From: Theristus sp. LFF4_11
Lineage: Eukaryota > Nematoda > Chromadorea > Monhysterida > Xyalidae
Direction of reading: 5' to 3'
Assembly (NCBI GenBank): GCA_030248135.1
Contig: JASANC010004652.1
Location: forward strand, 1 to 64,000
DNA: 64,000 nt
A program made the translations under genes and the position numbers. Of this stretch, positions 24,801-38,300 are shown piece by piece. The notes below the pieces were generated by a model. It had not been told where the DNA came from. It saw only the letters and a list, made by a program, of their open reading frames with translations, and did no database searches. How positions within the stretch are numbered: position 1 is the first letter of the stretch; every line of letters begins with the position of its first letter.

Positions 24801-27800
24801 AAGTGGTTTACCCCCAGAACGAGAACAATCGCTTTTCCTCATTTGTGCAAATGAAGACGGGCAAAACATAACACGCTAATTTGTTCATCTTGGCTGTAGA
24901 TTTGAAAGTACAGTACTTGCTACCACTCGTTCAGAGTGAAATTTACTGGTTTCTCAACTTTTAACAATTTTGGCGTTGCTGGCATTACATAAATTTCATA
25001 TTGTGACGCATTGAGCATTGTGTGAGTGTGACTAACTAAATAATATTTAACTTTTTTTTTCATGCAGATGCAACAGAACTTTTATCATGTGTTCGAGCGT
25101 GGTGATCAAGTCGAATAGTGAATTGATTATGTATGAGGGGGGGGGGGGGCGATATATTCAGTTGTGTAGAGTTTTCACTGTTTTCCATTTTATGCACTTG
25201 CCTCGGGGCTGTGTGATTGTAACGACATGGAAAATACACTTAAGTAAAGTCATAACATGGTTTTCTGCAGTTTCTTTCTCACTTTTCACCTTTTGTGCAG
25301 TTTTGGTTACGTTTTGCAGACGAAACGTGATCAATTAAACGTCAAGGTCAGCTGGTGGTACCGGACGAGCGAGGTGCCCGAGACAGTGTACAATACGCTC
25401 GTACAGGACAGACGTGACGAGCACATACAGCCAGGTGAGTTGGTAGTGTGCGCAAACCTGCTCGCTGAAAACTGTGACGTTAGTTGGAATGGTTTGGATT
25501 TACAGTTCACATTTATCAACGTAAGTAGCCAACCAACCATGTGACTGTTAACAACCAGTTTGTGATTAACGTTTGACAAAATGGAACACTCAAGCACATT
25601 CGCCAAAGATTATATTCAGAATGGCAAAATCATTGGCGCGCATGGACATTGAGTCTCGACACGATCTAGTTTGTACACATGTTCTAGATTAGAACATCGT
25701 TATCTTATTTTTCTTTCCTACCATTTTTTTGGGTGACGGTTATAAAAGACATCTCCTTGCTAAGCAAAAGACCATGGGGACTGACTGAAGGCAGACTGCT
25801 ATCTGAATGTACAGCGTGATGAGTTGTTAGATCATGGGTGCAGAAACGCAGATGGGCAGATGATTCAGCCTCGTCAATTCAAGAAACACCGTCAGTGAGC
25901 AAACAAGATCAAAGCCGTTCATGACTATTTCATGAGAATGTTAATGACAAAAAAACGAGAGAGAATATAAACCTTTTCACCTATCAAGTTTAAGTTTTGT
26001 TCATCAAGTGTGCGTTTCAGACGGTGAGCCGGTGCGTTTGCCAACGCACGACTCGTTGATCAGTTCGCGCGAGCTGTTCATCTCGGACGCTCAGGACTGT
26101 CTACCGGTGTCGTCGCTCAGGTTGGTCGCGGTGACGAGACAAAAGTAGAACAGTGCTCGCAGCGTTGCTGAAAACTGCAGTTGCACAGCACACAACGTCC
26201 ACAATGCAACATGCGCGCCCTTGAATTGCACGGCACTTCATCTGCTTTAGGTTCCTTTCCTTGTCATTTTGAGGCTGTGTCAATGCGCTATATGTCAATT
26301 AAATGTCAATAAAATTGCGCTGCGCTACGACTATCACAGAACTTTGATAGTATTTGATATTTGTTCTTGTATGGGGACCAATAATTAGCGAGGTTATGTT
26401 ATTTTCTTAATTTATTCTGGCCTTTTCATCTCTGCTGTGTTCTCTTTGAGAGAACAGATTGAGCTTAATCGAACAAAATGAACGCGTCAAAATAATGAAC
26501 ATAATGAACAAAATGAAATAGTCCGTCCGGGCCATTCATTTCATTCTCACCTCATTGCGTGCCTGGGATATAAATCTGCATGCCAATCAATCGCAATTTG
26601 TATCCCAAAAAGTTTCCGTGATCAAAATTGTGTAATCATGTTTTGTGCCTGTTAAACAACAGTGACTTTCACAGCCCCGTTATAGTGTGCCAGATGCTTT
26701 TTTGAAACGTGCAATCACTTTACAACGCGCTTTACTTCAATAGTAAAAGAATGTTTTGCCAATTGGATTGCTACGTTGAAAAGTGCGTGAATGAGCTCAC
26801 CAGTCATTCATTTCTCTCCGTTCCCTGTGTTCTCAGCTGTCGTAGTCGTATCGGCAACTTTGCAACATTTTGGTTGTATTGTGCTGAACAACTTCAGATA
26901 TCTACAATATGTTTCTTGAAACCTGTAAATTTTTTGTCAGAATACACAGCTCGCAAAAGAAGGCAGACCGGGATTGGATTGGAATGGCGTTGCAAAAAAC
27001 AAATTTTGCCAGTAGCCACGAATGAGTTTTTTGATTTTAACCAAACCCGGTACATTCGTTTTTCTCACGGTAATTCAACCATTCGCATTTTCTGTATTCT
27101 GTGAAAAAAGTGACTGGTTGGAACGAACCCACTCAACTTTCAAACAATTTTTTAATACTAAGTTATCTAACAAGAGTAGTGTAATTGCATTACTTTGAAA
27201 AACGCACTACAGCTTCTTTGTTTGTTTGTATGTAATATCTGATAATAACCATTCATTGGTTTTGGTAGTCTTACCAGTTTGTCAGCAGAATGTTTGAGTT
27301 TTTAAAACTATCTAAAGCTATCCTGGTTTTTGCTCCATAAAACACTGTTTTCTGCTTTCATAATAAAATAATCGTTTGCTTGTTCAAAAAACTGTTTATC
27401 TTCTTCTTCTTATGTGATGTACTTTGTTTGTTCAACAAATATTCAGCATCAAACCACTATAATTTGTGTTTTGTGTTTGAGAAGCTTTTCATCAGTTTGC
27501 TGTTTGCTTTAGAACTCGCCTTGCAAACCTGTGCGATACTCTTTTTTGAATTTGTGGTCGGGGTGAACTCTTTGTCGCCTTCAGTCAATATCACTTGCTG
27601 TTATGGGTTGAAAAGTAAATTTACACAAAAATCTCTTGGTATTTATCTGAGTTCATCCTGCTCCTACGCAAAAGCTGTGCTCGTTTTTGTGCAGCATTTC
27701 ACGGCGTTGATTGTTGAATTCAACTCTGTTTGCATAGCACGTCATTTGTGAACAACTTTAGTGTCAGCACAAACTGGAAACATTGCATTTTCAAACAAAA

Positions 27801-30800
27801 CCACCTTTTTATTAGCTCAGTTTCGTCTAATACTTTTGTAATGTTTATTCGTTTGGTTGGTATTTTTGTTTTTTTTGCGGTAACGTTTTTTACAGTTGTT
27901 ACCACAGTTTTTTTTTAGTTTAGCAATAACATTGGCTTTCTTTTTCGACGTCTGTCTGGTGTTCAAAAAATTTTCATCTCAACAATGTGAATATTCCTTG
28001 CGTTCGGTTTTCAGTAACTTTTAGTTTGCGGCGTCTCAAAATTGAACTTTCCTTTTAACGATTTATTACCGCACTTATGTTTTTTTACCACTATGTCTAT
28101 TATTTCAAACGGCTTCGTGTTTACATAGAATTTTGGTGCATTTTTTGTCAAAATCAGAATATTGCAAAACACCATTCTGACTGTGTTGTGAAGTTTGCGG
28201 TGTCGTTATTAACGAGTGTTGGTAATTCAATAAATTGCAATGACAAAAAATCGAATACACTTTGACGTTATTATCACATCACGTTTATTTGCACATTGTG
28301 TTTGGTGGAAAACATGCCGAAACTGGTTTTATCAGTGACCCTGGTCTTTACAGTTTAGTTGATGGTGGTGTTGTTGTGCGTAATCATCGCACGTGTTGAC
28401 TGTTGCCTTGGCAGACAAGTTGAAAATGATTCAATATGCGCGCGCGCGTGCTTTTTTTGTACTTTCGATCGGCAGTTATACTGGTTGTACACAGCACAAA
28501 ACGACACCCTGTCAAGTTGCACACAAAGCAGACACACACATATTGTACAACAGTACACTGCAAATTTTATGAATACGCTCAAGCCCCTATTCAACCAACC
28601 GGAATAATAGGCATTGCCAGCTCCACCAATGCTTAAATTATGTTTTTCAATTTTTTTCCAAAGCACAGTGTTACATGTAGTTACCGAGTTTTTTCTGCCG
28701 ATTGTGTTTCGATTTTTTGTGCTTTCAACGTAATTCGCAGCGTACGCGTTTGTGTTCAGCCAACTTTTTTTGTTCCCGCATAGATTTTTTTGTTCATGAT
28801 AGCGGCAGCTTATAAAATAAGCGATGTTTAAAAGTATTCGTTTCATGCGTTTTTTATGGAGCTCGGCGTATCTGATGTTGCGATCAGAACGTGTTTTTGT
28901 GCTTGTGTACCAGTTTTCCGATCGGTCTGTTTTAACGGTTATTTTGATTCCATGAATAATGCCACATAGTTTACGCAGATTGATGGGGCGCGGTGTGATG
29001 TTTTTTCAGTTTTTGAATGTCTGTTTATGTTTCGGATTGTTTTTGTGACTGGGCGATCAGACTGAGTGGCATATCTAATCGTTTGTGACTGTTTTCTGAC
29101 TGTGTACCGGTTTCACGTAAAAATTTGTTTTTATATCAAGTTTGATCTGAATTATACAAGTGCGTTTTTTTTCAATTTCACTTACGGGAAGTGAAAAGTA
29201 AGGGCGCATTCATGTTGCAGTATTTAATGCCCGCGCAGCTATGTTTTAGCATAGCTGTGGGGTCACTAAATACTGCAACATGAATGCGCCTTAAGAAATT
29301 TTTGAGACAACTGGTCAACTGGTTGAAAAATATGTACCTATCATGCTGACATGCTCTTGCGTTATTTTTCTATCCTTCTAATAATTGCGAAAAAATATTG
29401 GATTGCAATGCAACTGCAATCGCTGTTGCTTATTTATTTTGTGCCAATTTCAAATATTTCGCATTCCCATTTTACACGACCAAGCAAGCTCCATGTTGTT
29501 GGTTTTGTTCTCGATTTTCATACTTCAGTTCTGCATATTCCTAGGTATTTATGAATTAAACTTTAGTGTTGATGTGTATTTTTATGTGCAATTAACTGAA
29601 TTGAAGTGACGTTTCTGCAAACTTTTTCACCAGAAAACCTTTCACGTAAAAAAACGTTAAACGATGGCTGCAATTACACATCAATCAAACGGTTTTTTTT
29701 ATAAATCTGTGTAATTGTGTTTTCAAAAAACGTTTCAAAAAATTATCTTTCTGTTTTGGCGCTACCACTGTGTGGTACGGTGGGAAAAGAAAATCTGATT
29801 GATTTTTCAATATTCTCTCTCAATGTCGTTTCTGAAAAAAGTTGTTTCACTCTTGTCGGTTGCTAAGTGTGGTGCGATGCTGACACGAGACGAGACCAGA
29901 ACGCCACTCATTCGTTTACACGTTTACAATCACGCGTCAAATGGTGCGGTAAAGTGGTTTTTACGTCAAAATGTGCGTGTCGGCACGTTGGTGGTTTTGT
30001 TTCAGTCTGATTTGACTTTGTGTGTCGTTATGGAGTAATGCGGTTTGGTTGTTTTATTATTGTTTCCTTGAACTGCTGCATTATTATGGCAGCTGTTGCG
30101 TGCGCTTTGTGCGCGGTAAGCTGACGCGCATTTGTTCTTCATTGCGATCATCTGCAGACCTGCGTTTTGGTCGCGCACCACTCACACCGTCTCCATCGTT
30201 TCCAACATCTTGCTTCTTGTTTCACACTTTTAATCCAATTTATGCCAATTTATGCAACCGATAAAAGATGAATGAGTACACTTTTGAAACACGTAATGGA
30301 AATTTCGACATGCGTGTGTATTTGGTTGTTCCTTCGGTTTTTGTCAGAGTCAATTTGTGTTTGTGTCTTCGTGTGGTTTTGTGTCGCCCGGTTTCGCGTT
30401 CGAGTTACGTGTTTTACGGCTTTTCACTGGTGTATGCCTGATTATTTCACACGCTCTGTCTTCAGGGCCATATGACGGTTTGTTCAGTATTTTGAACGAT
30501 TGGCTGCAATGCATTGCGTTTGCTATTTGTGATAAACGGTTTGCTGGTACTTGTGTAGTCCCTGCCAGCAAGTTTGACGCAAAAAGTTGTCGTGCTTTCC
30601 CACATGTTTGGTGGAATTTGTGTTGCACTTTCGGGAGAAACGTAGTTTTTGTGTTCTTTAAACTTATGTGCTTGTGTTCAGCGATTGTGTCATCTGCTGT
30701 TTTTATCCGCATTTCACAATTTTGACTCGTATTTTTGCGACTTTCATTGCCGCGCCTTTTTTTGTCAATTTCCCTGGTGATCAGACAGACCAGTAAAGCA

Positions 30801-33800
30801 AATGGTAAACTCTCGATCACAAATATTGTTCAGAGCAACGAGAGATTCGCAAATTGATGACTGATGTTGGTTTCGAAGTTTTGTTTTTGTTTGTGTGGTT
30901 TTGTTTATTTTACCTTTATTGCTGGTTGGATATTTTTTGTACGAATTGCTTCATGTTTGTTTGCTGCTGAGGAACTACGGGGTCAGCGCTGGCAGAATTC
31001 AGCTAAGCCTTTAAAAAATTGCTCGATTTAATTGCACACCAAAAGGCTGTTAGTTTTGGAGTTTTGAGCTTGTAAGAGCTTTGAGATCGGACACACGCGA
31101 TTTTTGTTGAAAAACATCTGTCTTTCGGTGCTCAAAACAACAAAACAAATTACTCTTTTCCCTTCTTGCACCGTTGTCGAAAATAAGATCGTGCGAGAAA
31201 ATGTATACAAGAAAATGATCGCGGATAGATCGCGACAAGTTTCGCCAAAAAAAAATTCGCTGTTATTTGGTTATGTCGGTGTTTGGTTTGGTTTTCAAAT
31301 AGCATCCAAAAAAGCACATAGCGTTCACGACGAACGTCTCGGGTTGGGTTGGGTCGGGACCGGCTGCCCGGTTTTTCTTGATGGGTTGTCACGTGAAAAT
31401 TGTTGTTGTTGCACCACCCACTTCAAACAAGCAACAAAACACGCAGCGGACACGAAAAAAATGGCACAAAGGTCTAGCCCGATCGGGACCCGGCCATTCG
31501 TGTCTATGTGACATTTTGACACAATCAGAATTTCTTCTTCGCATTATTGTCATCGTTATTCATCCGCTATTTGCGGGAACATTTTGCAACGTTGAAAGTT
31601 TTTGAGTGAACTGTGCAACAAAAAAAGGTTTTTGAAAACGCTTTGGGCGACCGTTGTGTATGGTGAAAGTTTCCCGTGCAATCGCGCAAGCTGCTTTTGT
31701 GTGTGTGACATGGACGCAACTGGTGCGATGTTGTAGTTTGTGTTTTGAACGGTTTTCAGTGTTTCTTCTTCAGTGTTTTGCGTGTTGTTTTGTTGGTTAG
31801 TTTGATGATGGGTTTTACAAGCAAACTGGTTAGTTGCTGTGGCAGTTTTACGGCAGACTGATTATCATATGAACTAGTTGTCGCTGTGTTTGCATTTCAC
31901 TGAAACAAACTTTCAGAATCATCGCAGTTGGTGCCACTCTTCGCGTTATTTTCAAACCCCTTTTGCTTGGCGAAAGTTTGCAATTGCGGCAGAACTGTTG
32001 ATTTATGTTCATTACTTTTTTTCAATGTTGATATCGTGTAGTTTGTTATGTTTTTGTCACAATTTTATGGCGTCCCTGTTCATGTTTCGCTTAACATAAT
32101 TTTCTAATTGAGAAAGAGTGTATCTTTACGAGTTTGAACTCCAAAATGTGAAATGCCGAAAATTTTGTAAAGTTGCATAAAATGCGTTGTTATCACTGCA
32201 GCTCGTTTTTCATTCTGTATCAGCTGATAAGCGTCACTTGTTGGCCAGAGCAGTGATAGTGAATACAAAATGAGAACATTCAATGTCATATGATGTTAGA
32301 TTGCTACAAATTGAACTCCATAGATGCCATTGTCGCTTCATTCTCTGTGTGTGTGTGGTTTCGTTTTTATGGCTGATGGTCCAAGACCCAAGAGCGCATT
32401 ACATTTTCGCCGTCGCTCGTCTCTTGGCAACAGTGCGTAAAGCTGCCGCCCGCTGCCGCAAAACACGCCATCGATCTCGAAAATGCTGCTTATGGCTGTT
32501 GACTGATTATTTATCGGCCATAGCTAGGCTCGGCTCAATCCGGGCTTGCGGAAACAATATGCTTGCAAAGGTCGCTGCTTCGGTGTATTATCGAATTGTT
32601 GTCACTCGATTTTTTCGTAATCTGTCACTCTCTTCACTTTTGCTTTCATTCGAATTGCAATTATCCATACATTTGGACTGGTTTTTGTCGATCTGGTTTT
32701 GCTTCCGTTCATTTCTAGTGCTCTGGCTGGATCGATTTTCTGCGAAAGTTTTTTTTGTGAAATGTTTTCAGTGTCGATTCCAGTTGACCTATCCCACTGA
32801 CGTAATGTTTGACAGTGCGTCACTGAGTTTTGTTGATAGGTTAAGCCGAGTATTTGAAGGTCTCGATTGTGTTGCTTAGCGAAAAGTTTCATGCAGCCGC
32901 CCGGCCCTCGGCTCTACACATGTGCGGATGATTGAGTTACCTTGCTTAGTGCTGCACAGGTCTTGATTAGTGTCGTTTCAGCGTTTTATGTCCATTATGT
33001 TTCCATTTTCAATTTCTAACCGACCCATACGCGGGATTCTTTTGCGGTGGTCAATATCATCCACTGACTGAATAAAATCCAACGCTAAAATGTCACAGCG
33101 ACCTTTCTGTTTCAACGTTTTGCATATTTCAATGTGCGGTGTTTGTAGTTTAGACGTCCCGTCAGCCACACAGTTGACCAACTGTGTGAGCGCCAGATGA
33201 ACACATACGACAGCGAGTTTTATGTGTATGTACTTTTATAGTTCGCTTCCCCGCGATGTTATCATGTCTTTCCAGTTGTGGTATTGAGGTTCCTTTGAGG
33301 GTTTCATTATTTCAGCTTGCTTGCTGCCTAGTATCCTCTCAGTCGCAACGTTCAGAAGCAACGCAAGCATATGCGTAAAATGTTTTCTGTTGCATTCCGT
33401 GCAGCTGTGTGTGTATACCGCTGCACTTGACTGAATAGTGTTGCCCACACAACGCAACAGCTGTTGCTTTCTTCAAAGATGAAGAAGCGCAACGCTGCGC
33501 CGCGCCGAGCCATGTGTACAGACACCGCCCAATTTTCTCCACGACGGCGTAAACCGCATGCTACTTAGCATCTGGCGTTGATGATGTTTATGGGCAAACT
33601 GCGACTGGCTTAGCGTCAACCTGAAATTCAATACTAGCGGTGCAGGTGCTAGTTGTTGCATCCGATGCGCGCATTCAAATTTCATCAGTAAATACACGCT
33701 TCTTGATTGTTTGCAGTTTGGAAACGTGAGTTTTCTTGCACCGTTTAACCGCGAGGGATCAGTGGTATCGTTTGCGGCGTCGTGTCAGTGGACGGGCCGC

Positions 33801-35291
33801 GACTGTATCGACCGCACCGCTGTCATTGTGGTCGTGTCTGTGCACTGGGCGCCATTGGTTTGGCGCACTTTCGCTTGTCTCTCTCTCTCTCTCTCTGTTC
33901 TGTGTATCTGTCAATTCGGCCACACTATCTTCTTGTGTCATTCGTCTGTCTACAACGCTCTGCATCGCATGTGTGCACACACCACCCAACACCACTGCTG
34001 CTTCAGTTGTATCCATCCAACGCTCTTGTGTCCGTCCATTCGCATTTCTATCAAAATACGCCACTATACTCGGTCGTTTGCTTTTTCCTGTTTACGCACG
34101 CTGTTCGGTTTTTTTGTCATCCAGTGCTTGACAGGCGTGGTTTGAATATTTCTGCAGTTTTCTTCAAAGACTGATTGGCTCGTTATAATCATGGAGAGTT
34201 GTTGATTTTAATTTAATTGCGAATTGTTTATATGGCTACTGACAGCTATTAAAAATAACCATTACCGTTTCTTCTGCTTTGGCGCAGAAGTCGCAAATGA
34301 TGCTTGATCTTCCGGCTGTTTTTGTTCATCACGTGTCTTAATTTATTTCCCGTCCTTTGAGCATCCCATTCTCATGACATTGATTCAGTTCGACTCATGG
34401 AATAAGTATGGCTTTCATCCGATATATGGATATACTATTTAGTTGTTGTGATTTGAACTGATGGAAATTCATAAGCCGTAGTGCAGAGAGCGACAATTAC
34501 ACTGGAAGACCAACAAGCCGACCCGGACGCCGGAACAGCCGGGGCGGAGCGGGCGCATAAAAAGCTCAGTGCTGAGTAATGCATGAGCGTATTATATGGT
34601 GTTTGCATAATGCTAAGCCCATTGAGCATACAATCTGTATGCAGCAGCAGCAGTTGCTAATCGATTACTTTGGCTCACATACATGCACCATGTGGTACTT
34701 TGCAAGCTTGTGCCATACCACTATGTGTGCGTGTCTGTGTGTGCCGCTTATTGACACGTGCGATGATGCCTGTGACGCGTGTGCGTGTATGTTTGCATTT
34801 TATGCTGCACTCATATTGCATTTGTTGTGGCAGTTGCGTTTGTACAGCTGGCGTTAACCATTGCCTTTCTTCTGCACGGTTGCTTGCGCCGCCATCGCGC
34901 GCATTGCGTGTGACCCACGTTCATTGTGTGTGTGTGCTTGATACAGACGACGTGGAAAGGCACCTAATAATAAATGTGATTATAAGCGTGTCTCGTGTTT
35001 GTGCACCGCGGCCGTTGCAACCGGATGCGATGGTCTTGGTGGTGGCGTTCAATGTTGAAACAACCGAGTGCTGGCATGAGCACATGCTGCGCGTTCCGCT
35101 ACGCCATTAACAACACATCGATGTGCAGCCGTTATGAAATGTGTTCGCGTTCTCGTCTCTCTCTTGAAACTGATTATCTCAGTTGCTCTCTGTTTTGGTG
35201 TGCTCCGCTCAGCCAGTTTGCGCCGCGTCACTATCTCTGTGATCTCCCTGCCGCGACATACACACGCATGCAGCTTTGGACTTACGGCTGA

Positions 35292-35380
<89 letters not shown>

Positions 35381-38300
35381 TCAGGCAATATACTACTCGC
35401 AAAAAGTGACTTTATAGTTTCCTCCTTTGTTCCATTCGTTCCATTGCGTTCATGCCGACTGCTGTATTGTATTTGAGCTTGACTTTCGCTGTGCAGAGAC
35501 AACAACACTGAAGAGGAGACGACCGCGGCCATTGCGGTAAAAAGCGCGGCCGGACGCTCGGTCGATATGGCGGGCGTTTTTGCGGTTTTCTCCAGCGAGC
35601 TTACGCGTTGCCTAGTCTGATTTATTATGTACATACATGGTACACGTGTACATTTGAGCGCAACAGCATTCAGTCGCGCCAACGCAAGCGCGTGTGTGCA
35701 AGTGCAACTGAAAATTGTCTGGTAATTCTATAAGTGCACGTCGTAATGCTGCGCTGCAGCTGCGCGCAATAACGCCCATATCGCTCAGCGTGTCTCTTCG
35801 CTTTTTTTCGTTTATTTTCTTGCCAATGTTCGTCATATTATCATTGCCACGCTTGGAGATAGCCCGTGTTCAAATCGTTTTTCATTATATTTCACCCGAT
35901 TTCATGAGAAAAAAAGCAGTATTATTTTGCCAACGACCTCCGTGCATGTCGATGTCGCGCGCACTATGTTCGGTTTTTCTTTGTCGCATTTTTATTTCCA
36001 CACTCATATGCCATGTCAGTCTCATCGTGTTCGTAAAATGGCGGTGTTTTCTGTCGATCAATTTTGGATGATACACGCATATTTCATTATAAATGCGGCT
36101 GTCTTCAGTTTTATTCCGTATTCTGTTCATGGTATAAACTGAAATTTTGTAATAACCAATAATAATCGTCAATCTGATGGGTTATTGCGGGAGTGACGGT
36201 TGTCGGTGCGTGGTAGCCAATGTGCACATTTATGTGCTGTGCAAGCGTGCACGCGAACATTGAATTACGCTCAATATTGTGATAGTTCGAGCGTCGAGCC
36301 TCATGCTGTACGACATACGTTGTCAAACTCGCTTCTTGCCGACCAAATATCAAGGCGTATTTGGTTGTATCCATGAACGCACGCGCTCCAAGCACACACA
36401 GACCTGACTGAAGCGTGTTCATTGTTTCTGCAGTTCCAGGGTTCCAGCTGCACGTCTGTGTGTATCTGTGAAGGCACACCCATTTTGGCGCTGTTGCCTT
36501 TCGGTCTACAGGCAACAGCATTCATTTGCTCGTGGCAGCTGTACGCACTCTGGCACTCATACGCTGCGCCTTATGAGTTTCCTTCTTACTCTATTTCGCT
36601 CCGTCTCTCTTTACATGTCGTTTCGATTTTTTATGTTTCGCCACTTGTGTCTCTCTGAATGTGTGTGTGTGTGTGTGTGTCGAGTTTAATTCGTTGAACG
36701 GTGGTCATGTTCAGACAGATAATAAATACATGGATTGCGTCAAGTTCGTGTTCACTACATTAGTCTTGTTCTGTTGTTAGCTGTGTGTGCGACGGTTTTT
36801 TTAGTTGAAACCACTGTCACTCCCATTTTCTGATCTTATTCCGCTTTGCTCGCTCGCGCGCTCTCTCTATTATTGACAGCCGACCATAAATTATCCAGCA
36901 TACGTAGTGTTTTTTTCAGTGGTTTTCTAGTCGATTTCATAAGAAAACGATTCAACACAAGCAGCCGGACAAGTTTTCGCGAGTGCACACCGTTCACTGT
37001 TTCCAGGGGCAAATGCAGCATCAGGCATTACAAAGACGTGCTGGCCGTTCATGAATTTTGCCCGGCGGACGACTCATTTTTCTACATACTCGGCTATAAT
37101 CCGGAGAACAACAGACTGGCGAGCATACAGGGCGAGATACGCGTCGGGCCGAGTCATCAGGTATTAGGAGGGACGGCTGGTTGCAGCCGGCTGGCATGAA
37201 CGCAGATGGACGACAGTGCACTCTGGTTTGCACAGTGATGAGTGAACACACCGGACAGACACGCGGCAATACGGCGCTCTGCTGTGACTGTCTGCTTGTG
37301 TTTTGTCGGCGCATACGAACACTATGTGTTTACAGAGTGCTATGTCGTCAGCGCCCGGCTTGTGTTGTATTTCTAACCGATTGGAATGCCGATTCCGAGA
37401 GCAATGTTCGTTCAAAAGTCTACGGAATTCGCAGGCGAAACTGCCGGAATGGCGTCCGCCGATGGACTCGGCCGTGCGCGACTGTCTCGTGTGGCGTCCG
37501 TGTCGTATCGCCGACTCCGACCTGAAGATGTACCTGCGTGCGGCGCGGAGCATGGCGGCGTTCGCCGGCATCCGCTACGGCACCGCCGACGATGGCTGCC
37601 AGGCGGCCACGCAGGACCACACGCTCATACAAGCGATGAATGAGGCTCGTTGATTCACTGATGTTGCCTTGCTCGTGTGCTCTTGTGTCTGTTATCAGTG
37701 CTGCGCAGAGACGTCGCGCTAAAGGCGGAAACACCATTTCGTTTTTCGTCCGCACGCACAAACGTCGTTCTAAATCCCGTGCGCAAACTTATCGTGTCCG
37801 TAATGCATTAAGATGCATTAGATAGATAACACACGACACGATTTCTAAATCGCGTGGCCATTTTTACGTGTCGTGTCCGTGCGTACTGTACGCACAAAAA
37901 ATTAATTGCTAAACGCGCCTTAAGTTGGTATCACGGTTGGTTGGCTGGTTGGTTGGTCGCAGACGGCGCTGGCAACAACATTAATTGCAATACGGACGAA
38001 TATGGATTGCTTCATTGAAACATACCATATCATATGAGAACCACTGATTGCAGTTGCACAACAATCACTACGTCACTGGCGACGCACTCGAGACGCTCAT
38101 CAAGAAACCGGCGCCGCCGTCAATCATGTCAAGATGGAACGAGGAAGAAATCGTTCGTTGCGTTTGCTTCTGGCTGGCCGACAGTTTCTTGCTGATCCGC
38201 CAAAATTAAAAAGTCATTTTCGTTTGCAGAAAAAATTCGTCAAAGGGCTCAAACAATGGGGCAAGAACTTTTTTCGAATACGCAAGGAGGTGCTGACGCA

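Larger units (their letters stand above)
26121..37006. other. Atrophin intron 4, 10.9 kb
   Basis: This is the largest intron of the gene, lying between the C-terminal part of BAH and the ELM2 exons in phase 2. It is rich in GTTTT-type sequence. It holds a hairpin MITE (29199-29293), a CT tract (33878-33897), a 29-unit TTG microsatellite (35292-35380) and a TG repeat (36659-36680). Open frames of up to about 198 codons cross it (32283-32879), but they look compositional rather than coding. CpG-rich stretches near 33750-34130 and 35480-35770 could host an internal promoter; that is only a possibility. Confidence 0.5.

Noticed and set aside
28355..28846. 163-codon minus-strand open frame
   Set aside because: No recognisable motif, unusual composition and no partner exons; treated as chance within a large intron.
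30350..30820. 156-codon minus-strand open frame
   Set aside because: Same reasons: intronic, low-complexity, no family features.
32283..32879. 198-codon open frame in Atrophin intron 4
   Set aside because: Composition follows the local TTT/TGT-rich DNA, no domain is visible, and no splice sites or neighbouring exons support it.
35049..35682. Open frames with long poly-Asn, poly-Leu, poly-Val or poly-Thr
   Set aside because: They are only translations of the TTG microsatellite in different frames and lie in an Atrophin intron.
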